A stretch of DNA of 5,530 nt from Pseudomonadota bacterium. GTDB taxonomy: Bacteria; Pseudomonadota; Alphaproteobacteria; Rhizobiales; Beijerinckiaceae. The stretch lies in the NCBI GenBank assembly GCA_021812505.1, contig JAKANG010000138.1, positions 1 through 5,530 of the forward strand, given 5' to 3'. Shown one piece after another: positions 1 through 5,530 of the stretch; position 1 is the stretch's first letter, and every line of letters starts with the position of its first letter. A program made the position numbers and the translations under genes. The notes beneath the pieces are model-generated. The model saw nothing but the letters and a program-made list of their open reading frames with translations, searched no databases and was not told the DNA's origin.

Positions 1-88
1 AGCCGCATGTCTTCGCCTCGTGCTATTGATCCTTTTTTCCGCCAGGCGCGACAAGAGCGCGCGACGGCTTGAAAATCTCGGGAGCTTC

Positions 89-700
89 ATGAATTCGGCG
101 ACGGAAAACAACCGGCACAAGGAAAAGATGATCAAGCGCAAGGCGGTCCAGGACGCCGAGGTCGCCTCGAAGACCATCGCCGCCAAGGGGCTTTTGATCG
201 TCCACACCGGGCCGGGCAAGGGCAAGTCCACCGCCGCCTTCGGCCTCGCTTTGCGCGCGCTCGGCCAAGGCTGGAAAGTGGGCGTCGTGCAGTTCATCAA
301 GGGCGCCTTCGAGACCGGAGAGCGACGGGTTTTCGCGCGTTTCGGCGACAAGGTTGTGTGGCGGACCATGGGCGAGGGTTTCACCTGGGAAACCCAGGAT
401 CGCGAGCGGGACGTGGCGGCGGCGCGGGCGGCCTGGGCGACGGCGCTCGACATGATGGCCGATCCGGACATCCGCCTGCTGGTGCTCGACGAACTCAATG
501 TGGCCTTGCGTTATGATTATCTGCCGCTCAATGAGGTGGTGGCGGGATTGCAGGCGCGCCATCCGGACCTGCACATCGTCGTCACCGGACGCAACGCCAA
601 GGCCGAACTGATCGCGGCGGCCGATCTGGTCACCGAAATGACGGCGGTGAAGCATCATTTCGCCGCCGGGGTCAAAGCCCAGGCGGGAATTGAATTCTGA
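89..700 (+). CDS. cobO: Cob(I)yrinic acid a,c-diamide adenosyltransferase (CobO/BtuR/CobA family)
   Basis: This enzyme transfers the 5'-deoxyadenosyl group of ATP to the reduced cobalt of the corrin ring, a cytosolic step late in B12 synthesis that also serves corrinoid salvage. The 203-residue product has the family order: a charged N-terminal helix rich in Lys, Arg and Glu (about 9-30), a P-loop GPGKGKST at 41-48, VVQFIKG shortly after it, LDELN at 133-137 (Walker-B-like), and the C-terminal signature running from LVTEM to KAQAGIEF. The length is normal for CobO. I chose ATG 89 because it has GGAG at 81-84 and gives the usual N-terminus. The same frame is open back to a GTG at 20, but that extension looks unlike the family. 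The stop codon overlaps the cobQ start by one base (TGATG), so the two are probably translated in a coupled way. Bases 1-88 may hold the end of an upstream gene (frame 1 is open to a TGA at 70-72), too short to identify. Confidence 0.96.
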   Translation: MNSATENNRHKEKMIKRKAVQDAEVASKTIAAKGLLIVHTGPGKGKSTAAFGLALRALGQGWKVGVVQFIKGAFETGERRVFARFGDKVVWRTMGEGFTWETQDRERDVAAARAAWATALDMMADPDIRLLVLDELNVALRYDYLPLNEVVAGLQARHPDLHIVVTGRNAKAELIAAADLVTEMTAVKHHFAAGVKAQAGIEF

Positions 701-2166
701 TGCGTAACCCCGCGCGCGCGTTAATGTTTCAAGGGACGGCGTCGGATGTCGGCAAGTCGCTGCTGGTCGCGGGCCTGTGCCGGGCGCTGACCCGGCGCGG
801 GATGAAAGTTCTGCCATTTAAGCCGCAGAACATGTCGAACAATGCCGCCATCGCCGCCGACGGCGGCGAAATCGGCCGGGCCCAGGCCTTGCAGGCCCGC
901 GCGTCCGGCGTCGAGCCCAGCGTCCACATGAACCCGGTCCTGCTCAAGCCCCAGAGCGAGACCGGCGCCCAGGTGGTTTTGCGCGGCCAGGTTCTGGGCT
1001 CTATGCGGGCCAATGAATTTCAAGGCTGGAAGCCGCGTTTGCGCGAAAAGGTCGTTGAAAGTTTCGACATTTTGCGGGCGAAGGCCGACATCGTGCTGAT
1101 CGAGGGGGCTGGCAGCGCGGCGGAAATCAATCTGCGGGCCAGCGACATCGCCAACATGGGTTTTGCGCGCGAAACCAATACGCCGGTGGCGCTGATCGGC
1201 GACATCGATCGCGGCGGCGTCATTGCGCAAATCGTCGGGACGCGTGCGGTCCTCGACCCCGCCGACGCGGCGCTGGTCGAAGGCTTCATCGTCAATAAAT
1301 TCCGTGGCGATCCCGCTTTGTTCCAAAGCGGCATGCAGGCGACCGTGGAGCGCAGCGGGTGGCCGTCGTTCGGACTTGTTCCGCATTTTCCGCTCGCTCA
1401 CCGTTTGCCGGCGGAAGACGCGGTGACGTTGGAGCGGCCGCAAGTCGAAACAGGCGGCGAAAGACTCATCGTCATCCCGCGTCTGCCGCATATTTCAAAT
1501 TTCGACGATTTCGATCCGCTGCGGCTGGAACCCGGCGTCCGGGTCCTGTTCGCCGCACGCGGCGCGCCGCTGCCGGCTGGCGCCGATCTGATCGCGCTGC
1601 CGGGATCCAAAGCCACCATCGCCGATCTCGCGGTCCTGCGCGAGGAAGGCTGGGACATCGACATCCTCGCCCACGCCCGTCGCGGCGGCAAAATTTTGGG
1701 CCTTTGCGGCGGCTATCAGATGCTGGGACGAAAGATTTCCGACCCCGAAGGCGTCGAAGGGCCCCCAGGCTCCGCGCCGGGCCTCGGCCTGCTCGATGTG
1801 GAAACGGAACTGGCGGGAGACAAGACCCTGCGGCGCTGCGTCGGCGTTTCCGCCGCGGGCGAGGCGCCCTTTCACGGCTATGAAATTCATGTCGGGCGGA
1901 CCTCGGGACCTGACGCGCGACGGCCGCTGTTGCGTTTCGACGATGGCCGACGGGAAGGCGCCGTCGCTCCTGGCGGCCATGTCCGAGGCTGCTACGTTCA
2001 TGGTCTTTTCAATGACGATCGGCAAAGGCGCGTCTGGCTCGACTGGATCGGCGCGCCGTCGTCCGCGCTCGATTATGAGCGCGATGTCGAAGCCACGCTC
2101 GACGCGCTGGCGGATCATCTCGAACGCCATGTCGCCATCGACCGCTTGTTGGAAATCGCGCGCTAA
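700..2166 (+). CDS. cobQ: Cobyric acid synthase (glutamine-hydrolysing), CobQ
   Basis: CobQ amidates the b, d, e and g side chains of adenosylcobyrinic acid a,c-diamide, using glutamine and ATP, to give adenosylcobyric acid; it is a cytosolic enzyme acting directly after CobO. The 488-residue protein has the two expected domains. The N-terminal ATPase domain of the BioD/MinD type carries [11 protein letters not shown] at 10-20, followed by KPQNMSNN, and later IEGAGS and GDIDRGG. The C-terminal class I glutamine amidotransferase domain carries the nucleophile Cys336 in [10 protein letters not shown] and the catalytic His434 in YVHGLF. The length is normal and both catalytic residues are present, so the enzyme should be functional. 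ATG 700 overlaps the cobO stop by one base. The gene ends with TAA at 2164-2166, one base from the stop of the converging tcuB, leaving no room for a terminator between them. Confidence 0.97.
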   Translation: MRNPARALMFQGTASDVGKSLLVAGLCRALTRRGMKVLPFKPQNMSNNAAIAADGGEIGRAQALQARASGVEPSVHMNPVLLKPQSETGAQVVLRGQVLGSMRANEFQGWKPRLREKVVESFDILRAKADIVLIEGAGSAAEINLRASDIANMGFARETNTPVALIGDIDRGGVIAQIVGTRAVLDPADAALVEGFIVNKFRGDPALFQSGMQATVERSGWPSFGLVPHFPLAHRLPAEDAVTLERPQVETGGERLIVIPRLPHISNFDDFDPLRLEPGVRVLFAARGAPLPAGADLIALPGSKATIADLAVLREEGWDIDILAHARRGGKILGLCGGYQMLGRKISDPEGVEGPPGSAPGLGLLDVETELAGDKTLRRCVGVSAAGEAPFHGYEIHVGRTSGPDARRPLLRFDDGRREGAVAPGGHVRGCYVHGLFNDDRQRRVWLDWIGAPSSALDYERDVEATLDALADHLERHVAIDRLLEIAR

Positions 2167-2167
2167 T

Positions 2168-3301
2168 TCAGTCAGACGCTGCGGCGTTGCGGGCCTCGCG
2201 GCGGCGGCGCGACAGCCGTTCCATAGCGGAGCGCAGGATCGCCGCCGCCCGGAACGGCGCGTGCACGGCCTTGGTCGCGGGAATGGCCGCGAAAAAGCCG
2301 GTCACCAGCCCCAGATGCAGCGCCAGCAGCGGCCCCATCGCCGCCGTGTCGCGCCAAAGGAGCAGCGCCAGACCGCTCAGAACCACGGTCTCGATCATAA
2401 CCAGAAACACCAGATTGAGGCGCGTCTCGCCGCGCTCGGACGGTTCGCGCTCCGACCTGACCTCGATCGCCAGAAGTCCGGTTGTTCCGACGACGACGGC
2501 GAAGCCGCCAGCGACGCCAAGAACGACTGGAAGACTCATGTGGGCGAAAGGCGGCAGGACGCCCAGAAAATGCTGAAGGAACGCGGCGGCAAGCGTCGCC
2601 GCGACAAGCAGGACGAAACCCGCGACCATGATTTGATGGAAAACTCGCCGGCGCTGCGAAAAACGGGGCCCGTACTCTTTGCAGCCGGCGCCGCCGCCGT
2701 CGAGATGGCGCAATGTGACGATCTCCGCCGCCGCGAGCTTGAGAGCGCGCGGCGAGAAGTGCGATCTCGCATCGCCCGAAATCGCGCGCCCGAATCGCAG
2801 TGTCGAAATCGCAAGGCTCAAGACCGCCCAGCCGACCGAAGCGCCCGCAAGGCCCATCATCAGTCCCAGGGGCGCGACAGCGTAGAACGAACCGGAACCC
2901 AGGCGCGCCCAATGAAGCGCCCCCCATGAGCCGTGCGGCGCAAGCACGATGAGCATGACCGCGAGCGCGACCCCGACAAAAATCGCCGCGCCAAGCGCCG
3001 GACGGCGGAAAGCCCCGGCCAGCGCGCCGGGCCAGACATAATCCGCATAGGAGTCCCGCCGCATGGCTGCGAGCGTGGCGGGAACATTTACCGCGAAGGC
3101 GTGCGGGGGCGCATATTGGCAGTCATCCCAGCAGGCCCGGCAATTATGGCACAGATTGGCGAGATAGATCATATCCGCGCCGGAGTTTTCATGCTTGCCG
3201 GAAAGCGCGGGAAAGACCGGGCAAAGGCCGTCGCAGTACATGCAGGCGGCGCAGAGCCTCAGAACGCGCCCCGTCTCGCGGACGACCTCAAGCGAGGGCA
3301 T
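2168..3301 (-). CDS. tcuB: TcuB / CobZ C-terminal part: membrane protein with two 4Fe-4S motifs
   Basis: The 377-residue product is the electron-transfer partner of the flavoprotein encoded just upstream. Residues 17-27 hold CAACMYCDGLC, with cysteines 17, 20, 23 and 27. Residues 51-61 hold CHNCRACWDDC, with cysteines 51, 54, 57 and 61, followed by QYAPPHAFAVNVP, a strong TcuB signature. About six hydrophobic segments follow, near 103-121, 139-166, 222-242, 256-279, 295-316 and 321-340. Histidines 222, 254, 329 and 347 lie at or near membrane segments and are candidates for heme ligation (inference). In Salmonella, TcuB re-oxidises the FADH2 of TcuA. In Rhodobacter capsulatus the equivalent domain is fused into CobZ, which carries flavin, heme and Fe-S centres. 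ATG 3301 lies inside the end of tcuA with a 14-nt overlap in another frame. The nearest purine-rich SD candidate (GGGAGAGG) is too distant, so translational coupling is likely. The gene ends one base from cobQ. Confidence 0.9.
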   Translation of the reverse strand: MPSLEVVRETGRVLRLCAACMYCDGLCPVFPALSGKHENSGADMIYLANLCHNCRACWDDCQYAPPHAFAVNVPATLAAMRRDSYADYVWPGALAGAFRRPALGAAIFVGVALAVMLIVLAPHGSWGALHWARLGSGSFYAVAPLGLMMGLAGASVGWAVLSLAISTLRFGRAISGDARSHFSPRALKLAAAEIVTLRHLDGGGAGCKEYGPRFSQRRRVFHQIMVAGFVLLVAATLAAAFLQHFLGVLPPFAHMSLPVVLGVAGGFAVVVGTTGLLAIEVRSEREPSERGETRLNLVFLVMIETVVLSGLALLLWRDTAAMGPLLALHLGLVTGFFAAIPATKAVHAPFRAAAILRSAMERLSRRRREARNAAASD

Positions 3302-4553
3302 GACGTGCCGCCGCCTCTCCCGCGCGCCGCCCGGAAACCACCGCGAGCGTGACGCCTAAGCCGGCAAGATAGCCGCGCGGCAGAATATTGGCCGCCATGA
3401 TCATGCCGGCGGCGAAAAGAGTGGGGAAAATGCCTCCATCGCGCGTCTTTACCCGCATGTGACCGTCCACGGCCAGCCCGAAATGCACGAAGGTCAGGCC
3501 CGCGCGCATTGGAAAGGCGAAGAACGGCGGTCCGGCGAGTTTTTTGCAGCCCTCGAACGCGCGCGCGAGCGCGACGCCGTCGAGGCCAAGCGCCTCGGCC
3601 AGGCCGGCGGGGGTTTCGGCGCGGACCGGCTCCAACGCGCTCGGCGGCGCGCGCCTCAGACCGTCGGAGTCCAGAATGAGAAAGGAGAGTCCCTCGGGGC
3701 ATTGCGCGATCCGGGCGCCCCATTTCGCATAATGAGCGCGCCCCGAATCTGCGCCAGGGAGGCCGATCGCGATGGCGTTGCGGTCCACCACCAGTCCATA
3801 GGGTAAGGCGGTGATCCTTGTGACGATTCCACCATCGACCTGCGGCCCGCGCGCATCGACGGCGACCATATGGCCCGAGGCCGGATCGCCGATGGTTTGC
3901 GCTCCGGCCTCGATCATCCGTTGCATCCATGCGCCATCGGAATAAGCTCCTCCCCGGAGGACGAGGCCTTCGGCCAGCGCCCTGGGGCCGCCGGACGCGG
4001 CGACGAGGGCGTTCGCCCGCACCCGTTCCGTCGCCGCGCCGTTGCGGATCTCGACCTCCCAGAATCCGTCGCCGCTCCGGCCCAAAACCTTCGCCTTGCT
4101 GTCGTAGCCGATGACGACGCCGATCTTCTCGGCGGTTTGATAAAGGGCGTTGATCATGGCTTTGCCGCCGCCCAGCAGGAAGGCGGTGCGGCGGGAAAAA
4201 GGAATCGCGCTGGTCGCAGGATTTTGCAGGCGCACGCCATTGCCGGCAAGCCAGTCAACGACATCTGTCGTGTCGGCGATCAGCGATCGCGCCAGCTCCG
4301 CATCGGTCCCGCCTCCGGTCGTTCTTACCAGTTCCGACAAGAACTCGTCCTCGGGATAGGCGCCGGGCGCAAAAAATTCCGGTTCGGCGTGGGCGATGCG
4401 AAAATTGCGCGCATGGCGCGCGTTGCCGCCGCGCAAAGCCAGCGGGGCGCTCTCGACCAGACGCGCCGAGCCGCCGAGCCGCCGCGCGGCGATAACGGCG
4501 GAAAGGCCAGCCACGCCTCCGCCAATGACCAGAACGTCCCACGTCGTCGTCAC
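3288..4553 (-). CDS. tcuA: TcuA / CobZ N-terminal part: FAD-dependent dehydrogenase, probable precorrin-3B synthase flavoprotein subunit
   Basis: This is a flavoprotein of the fumarate reductase/succinate dehydrogenase type. From GTG 4553 it has 421 residues: a dinucleotide-binding motif VIGGGVAGL (Gly11, Gly13, Gly16), the TcuA/CobZ signature RGGNARHARNFR near 42-53, a middle substrate domain, and the C-terminal FAD closing motif AAGMIMAANILPRGYLAG near 382-399. In Salmonella, TcuA oxidises tricarballylate to cis-aconitate. In Rhodobacter capsulatus the homologous half of CobZ carries out the aerobic hydroxylation and lactone formation that produce precorrin-3B. The adjacent cobO and cobQ make the CobZ role more likely here, but sequence alone cannot exclude tricarballylate or citrate use. 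The start is uncertain. GTG 4553 gives the usual short lead of about six residues before the FAD motif; GTG 4565 and TTG 4598 are in frame and would add 4 or 15 residues. The 3' end overlaps tcuB by 14 nt. Confidence 0.9.
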   Translation of the reverse strand: MTTTWDVLVIGGGVAGLSAVIAARRLGGSARLVESAPLALRGGNARHARNFRIAHAEPEFFAPGAYPEDEFLSELVRTTGGGTDAELARSLIADTTDVVDWLAGNGVRLQNPATSAIPFSRRTAFLLGGGKAMINALYQTAEKIGVVIGYDSKAKVLGRSGDGFWEVEIRNGAATERVRANALVAASGGPRALAEGLVLRGGAYSDGAWMQRMIEAGAQTIGDPASGHMVAVDARGPQVDGGIVTRITALPYGLVVDRNAIAIGLPGADSGRAHYAKWGARIAQCPEGLSFLILDSDGLRRAPPSALEPVRAETPAGLAEALGLDGVALARAFEGCKKLAGPPFFAFPMRAGLTFVHFGLAVDGHMRVKTRDGGIFPTLFAAGMIMAANILPRGYLAGLGVTLAVVSGRRAGEAAARHALA

Positions 4554-4654
4554 AGCTTTTTCCACGGCAGCGGCAACGCCAATGCCATCGTGTCCCAAAT
4601 GTGAGGCTTATCCGAATTTTGTCGCCAAACCAATGCAGGATCGATCGAGCGCAT
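4550..4654 (-). CDS. Possible small leader ORF (34 aa) overlapping the tcuA start
   Basis: A short reading frame starts at ATG 4654 with GAGG at 4664-4661, six bases upstream, and ends at TGA 4552-4550. Its stop overlaps the preferred tcuA start as GTGA. The predicted peptide begins MRSIDPALVWRQ and ends LPLPWKKL. I recognise no family. The good ribosome-binding site and the exact overlap suggest it could be a leader that couples ribosomes onto tcuA, which itself has only a weak GGAA upstream. The frame is also open further upstream, without a better start, so it may equally be a chance frame or the end of a decayed gene. High-GC DNA produces many such frames. Confidence 0.25.
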   Translation of the reverse strand: MRSIDPALVWRQNSDKPHIWDTMALALPLPWKKL

Positions 4655-5290
4655 CGGCGGCCTCGCGCGCAATGCTGCGCGGTGAGCGCTTTCGCTGGCG
4701 AGGATCCGCGGCGCCTGCTCAACGCCGCCGCCGGCGCTGGGGTCAGGGCTGTCGATTTGCTTCTCGCGACCGTGAAGACCGGGCCAGTTGCTTCGCCCCG
4801 ATCGTCAAGCCGGACGTCGGCTCGACCGCTGATTGTCCTTCAGCGGCCTGTCGACGAATTTCCGGCTCCCGCCCGACAGCGGGCGTCGGGCTTGGGCGTC
4901 GCCGTTGTCCATCGCCGATGAGGCGGCCCGTCGAGGCCGACCTTGCACATGAGGTGGCGGAGGGCGAATGGCCTCGGTGCAAATCGCCAGAATCAAGACC
5001 GGAGGAACGAGGCGCAAGAGGAGTGCAAGAGTCTTGATCGTCGGCGGTTCAGGGTGCAACCAACGATAATCATCTATCATTCTGAATTTGTTCGTCGATT
5101 GGAGACGCGGACATTTCCCGGCGCCGTTCCCGTCCGCGAGGTCCGCGGCCCGCCTGCTTGGAAAATATGGGCTGGTTCGCTTGAGACATGATCCGCGTTT
5201 TTTCGCTTGTTCCGCCTATTCCTCCGGCAACTTGAAGATAATATCCTCAGAAAATGCCTATTCTTTGGGCTCGCGACGCTTCCGTGCCGC
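4655..5290. other. Intergenic region with no supportable gene
   Basis: Roughly 640 bases lie between the tcuAB transcription unit (leftward) and the riboswitch-led gene (rightward). Open frames exist on both strands, but none combines a start, an RBS and recognisable protein features. The stretch from about 4660 to 5040 is GC-rich and gene-like in base composition, so it may be a decayed gene. From about 5060 to 5280 it becomes more AT-rich, as expected for promoters. It holds a few small inverted repeats: GCCCGAC/GTCGGGC at 4871-4877 and 4885-4891, ATCAAGAC/GTCTTGAT at 4992-4999 and 5031-5038, and CGCGGAC/GTCCGCG at 5106-5112 and 5132-5138. A -10-like GATAAT at 5237-5242 and a -35-like TTGAAG at 5232-5237 occur, but neither has a properly spaced partner, so I call no promoter. 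The + strand transcript must start upstream of about 5322 to include the riboswitch. Confidence 0.5.
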
Positions 5291-5295
5291 GCCGT

Positions 5296-5330
5296 CTAGC
5301 GGCTAAACTCTTGTCAGAGTTGGCGGCTAG
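5296..5330 (+). repeat. Imperfect inverted repeat abutting and overlapping the riboswitch 5' strand
   Basis: CTAGC at 5296-5300 can pair with GCTAG at 5326-5330, and AACTCT at 5306-5311 can pair with AGAGTT at 5316-5321 around a TGTC loop. A mismatched segment lies between the two arms. The inner 6-bp hairpin is perfect. The outer arm uses the conserved CTAG that begins the guanidine aptamer, so the complete structure could form only when the aptamer's closing stem is open. The motif GCGGCTA also occurs twice directly, at 5299-5305 and 5323-5329. A role in folding control is inference, and it requires transcription to start upstream of 5296. Confidence 0.4.
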
Positions 5331-5432
5331 GGTTCCGGTCTCGGTGAGAGGCGCTGGTCCGAGAGCCGCCCCCCGAAGGGAGACATCCTTCGGGCGCACG
5401 GCGGGACAAAAGCCCGGGAGACCTCGTTAGCC
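5322..5432 (+). promoter_or_regulatory. Guanidine-I riboswitch aptamer (ykkC-yxkD leader class)
   Basis: This RNA aptamer senses free guanidinium and switches on genes for guanidine export, uptake or breakdown. The three hallmark sequence blocks of the ykkC class appear in order and spacing: CTAGGGTTCCG at 5327-5337, CTGGTCCGAGAG at 5354-5365, and ACGGCGGGACAAAAG followed by CCCGGGAGA at 5398-5421. Structural support: GTCTC pairs with GAGGC in the first hairpin, between the first two blocks. CCCGAAGG at 5372-5379 pairs perfectly with CCTTCGGG at 5387-5394, the variable arm of the family. GGCTAG at 5325-5330 pairs with TTAGCC at 5427-5432 to close the element. Related ykkC subtypes sense ppGpp or PRPP; the close agreement with the classical guanidine core favours subtype 1, though I could not run a covariance model. 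It lies 68 bases upstream of the gene starting at 5500. Confidence 0.93.
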
Positions 5433-5493
5433 AAGGGATTGGTCAAACGACGGTCTGCGCCAATCCCTCTTCATGTCTGGATTTTTGAGGGAT
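5419..5493 (+). promoter_or_regulatory. Riboswitch expression platform with mutually exclusive stems and Shine-Dalgarno sequestration
   Basis: Three stems here cannot all form. (1) Anti-aptamer stem: AGACC 5419-5423 with GGTCT 5452-5456, and CGTT 5425-5428 with AACG 5446-5449, which consumes the 3' strand of the aptamer. (2) GGGATTGG 5435-5442 with CCAATCCC 5460-5467, compatible with the folded aptamer. (3) ATCCCTC 5463-5469 with GAGGGAT 5487-5493, which contains the Shine-Dalgarno of the next gene. Stems 2 and 3 share 5463-5467, and stem 1 encloses 5435-5442, so it excludes stem 2. The reading is: ligand present gives aptamer plus stem 2, freeing GAGGG (ON); ligand absent gives stems 1 and 3, hiding it (OFF). 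No U-tract directly follows any stem (ATTTTT at 5481-5486 is 13 bases past stem 2), so translational control is more likely than termination. Base pairings are seen; the mechanism is inference. Confidence 0.7.
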
Positions 5494-5499
5494 AGCCGA

Positions 5500-5530
5500 A
5501 TGCGCAGAACTTCTTTCCTCCGAACCCAGA
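5500..5530 (+). CDS. 5' end of a guanidine-riboswitch-controlled gene, truncated by the window edge
   Basis: ATG 5500 is preceded by a strong Shine-Dalgarno GAGGG at 5487-5491, eight bases away. Only ten codons are visible, MRRTSFLRTQ. The start with two arginines and then more apolar residues could be the beginning of a signal peptide, which would suit the substrate-binding protein of an ABC transporter, one of the usual partners of guanidine-I riboswitches in proteobacteria. Other typical partners are guanidine carboxylase/urea carboxylase-type enzymes, guanidine hydrolase and small multidrug-resistance exporters. The visible sequence is too short to choose. The call rests on the RBS and on its position after the riboswitch. 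Confidence 0.65.
   Translation, partial: MRRTSFLRTQ

Noticed and set aside
20..88. N-terminal extension of CobO from a GTG at 20
   Set aside because: The extra 23 residues do not resemble family N-termini, and ATG 89 has GGAG just upstream and gives a normal-length protein.
1796..2929. Long + strand frame spanning the end of cobQ and antisense to tcuB
   Set aside because: It is a shadow of cobQ and tcuB, rich in Arg and Lys, with no protein motif; both true genes carry clear family signatures.
4871..4891. GCCCGAC/GTCGGGC hairpin as a terminator
   Set aside because: No T-run on either strand and no gene ends nearby.
4805..5080. Minus-strand frame starting at ATG 5080 with a short hydrophobic stretch near its N-terminus
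   Set aside because: No convincing RBS, and the second half turns into low-complexity Arg/Pro/Ser-rich sequence typical of non-coding high-GC DNA; no family recognised.
5232..5264. Sigma-70 promoter from TTGAAG (5232-5237) and TATTCT (5259-5264)
   Set aside because: The 21-base spacing is too long and both hexamers match only four of six positions.
5322..5470. Cobalamin riboswitch, suggested by AAGCCCGGGAGACC and the nearby B12 genes
   Set aside because: The GGGAA...GGTG and GCTGCCCCCGCAACTGT blocks of the cobalamin class are missing, while all three blocks of the ykkC guanidine-I class are present.
5435..5486. Intrinsic terminator formed by GGGATTGG/CCAATCCC plus ATTTTT
   Set aside because: The T-run begins 13 bases after the stem instead of directly after it, and the 3' arm pairs better in a Shine-Dalgarno-sequestering scheme.

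Overview
The window comes from a high-GC alphaproteobacterium, most likely a member of the Hyphomicrobiales (methanotroph or Beijerinckiaceae-like; this placement is by protein flavour only and is inference). The coding strategy is compact: a 1-nt stop/start overlap, a 14-nt overlap, and two converging genes whose stop codons are one base apart.

Left part (about 89-2166, + strand): two late-stage cobalamin genes, cobO (corrinoid adenosyltransferase) and cobQ (cobyric acid synthase), form a tightly coupled pair. Middle part (about 2168-4553, - strand): a tcuA-tcuB pair encodes a soluble FAD protein and a membrane protein with two 4Fe-4S motifs. Outside B12 loci this pair is known as the tricarballylate/citrate-utilisation system. 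Next to cobO and cobQ it is better read as a two-gene version of CobZ, the flavin/heme/Fe-S enzyme that replaces CobG as the aerobic precorrin-3B synthase in Rhodobacter capsulatus. Together these four genes would serve aerobic B12 synthesis: ring contraction (TcuAB/CobZ), adenosylation (CobO) and side-chain amidation (CobQ). A possible 34-codon ORF sits immediately upstream of tcuA with a GTGA overlap.

Right part (about 4655-5530): some 640 bases show no gene I can support. They are followed on the + strand by a well-conserved guanidine-I (ykkC class) riboswitch at about 5322-5432. Downstream of it an expression platform contains mutually exclusive stems, one of which buries the Shine-Dalgarno sequence of a gene beginning at 5500 and cut off by the window edge after 10 codons. 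The sequence supports a translational ON switch for a guanidine-responsive gene, a regulon unrelated to the cobalamin genes to its left. This riboswitch and its switching stems are the most interesting part of the window.
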